The position numbers and the translations under genes are program-made. Below the pieces are notes generated by a model. It saw nothing but the letters and a program-made list of their open reading frames with translations. It did no database searches and was not told where the DNA came from. From an uncultured Bacilli bacterium (GTDB lineage Bacteria > Bacillota_I > Bacilli_A > RFN20 > CAG-826): a DNA stretch of 6,253 nucleotides. Of this stretch, positions 5,813-6,253 are shown piece by piece (the first letter of the stretch is position 1; every line of letters begins with the position of its first letter). Where the stretch lies: NCBI GenBank assembly GCA_934133115.1, contig CAKPAV010000106.1, positions 1 through 6,253 on the forward strand. The letters are read 5' to 3'.

Positions 5813-6253
5813 ATGAAAAACAAATTAAAAAAAGAATGGAATGAGTTTGTTACTCTCACAAGAAATATTCCATCCATCTTTGTAACGCTATTTATCGTTA
5901 GTGTTGTTGGTATGAATTTATTAGCGAATAAAAGTATTAATATGCCTGTATCTTGGTTAGCTTTAGATGCTGGAATATTATTATCTTGGGTTTCATTTTT
6001 AACAATGGATGTTATTACCAAACATTTTGGATTAAAAGCCGCGAACCAATTAGCGGTATTAGGTGTAGTTATCAACTTATTTGTATGTTTAATTTTCTTT
6101 ATTGCTAGTATTATTCCTGGTGTCTGGGGCGAATCTTATGTTGAAGGAAGCCAAGATATTATTAATAATGCTCTTAACAATACATTTGGTGGCACTTGGT
6201 ATGTATTATTGGGCTCAACAACCGCATTTTTGGTTTCCGCATTAGTAAATAAC
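5813..6253 (+). CDS. VUT/YhhQ-family queuosine precursor transporter (3' end outside window)
   Basis: An integral membrane protein of the VUT family (formerly DUF165; E. coli YhhQ, B. subtilis YpdP), which imports queuosine precursors such as preQ0 or preQ1 for tRNA modification. The 147 residues present, of the usual 220-240, start at ATG 5813 with TAGGAG placed ten bases upstream. Hydrophobic segments lie near residues 20-38, 48-66, 79-102 and 129-147. The family signature is seen in the second segment and the loop after it, with MDVITKHFG at 65-73 and KAAN at 75-78; FGGTWYVLLGS (125-135) and AFLVSALVNN (138-147) match the region before the conserved C-terminal half. It is the only gene visible after the riboswitch and is divergent from pncB. 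Family assignment is strong; the exact ligand is inferred from the family and from the preQ1-type leader. Confidence 0.88.
   Translation, partial: MKNKLKKEWNEFVTLTRNIPSIFVTLFIVSVVGMNLLANKSINMPVSWLALDAGILLSWVSFLTMDVITKHFGLKAANQLAVLGVVINLFVCLIFFIASIIPGVWGESYVEGSQDIINNALNNTFGGTWYVLLGSTTAFLVSALVNN

Noticed and set aside
5674..6075. Open minus-strand frame of 133 codons over the riboswitch and transporter start
   Set aside because: It crosses the plus-strand promoter, aptamer and terminator and the transporter start. The plus-strand reading is supported by the ribosome binding site and family motifs.

Overview
The window looks like a chromosomal segment from a low-GC Gram-positive bacterium of the Bacilli or a Mollicutes-related gut lineage. 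The evidence is the AT-rich base composition, strong AGGAGG-type ribosome binding sites, a lipoprotein signal peptide with an LVAC lipobox, tRNA genes that all encode their CCA end, and a tRNA order that matches (from memory) part of the Bacillus subtilis trnB cluster. Tryptophan is written TGG and no in-frame TGA occurs in the genes read here, so the standard code fits and Mycoplasma-type UGA reassignment is not supported. No finer placement is possible from the sequence alone.

Layout, left to right: (1) 1-1430, minus strand: a Na/Pi-cotransporter family protein with a C-terminal PhoU-like domain, whose 3' end is cut off by the window edge. (2) 1490-2197, minus strand: a self-contained operon of seven tRNA genes, transcribed Ala(UGC), Met(CAU), Ile2(CAU), Ser(UGA), fMet(CAU), Asp(GUC), Phe(GAA). 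It has its own promoter with an A-tract upstream of the -35 box, a leader hairpin and an intrinsic terminator. (3) 2224-4262, minus strand: a 655-residue surface lipoprotein of unknown function, apparently built from a duplicated domain plus two C-terminal modules, followed by two tandem terminators. (4) 4371-5573, minus strand: pncB, nicotinate phosphoribosyltransferase of the 400-residue E. coli type. (5) 5656-6253, plus strand, divergent from pncB: a promoter, a probable preQ1-I riboswitch with an overlapping antiterminator and terminator, and a VUT/YhhQ-family queuosine-precursor transporter cut off by the right edge.

The genes fit an organism that salvages rather than makes cofactors: nicotinate is converted to NAD precursor by PncB, and a queuosine precursor is probably imported under preQ1 control. 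One of the tRNAs in the same window, tRNA-Asp(GUC), belongs to the class of tRNAs that receive queuosine. The phosphate-type transporter and the lipoprotein each appear to be single-gene units. I found no CRISPR array, insertion sequence, phage gene or defence system. The most instructive element is the riboswitch-controlled leader at 5696-5791; the most uncharacterised is the lipoprotein.
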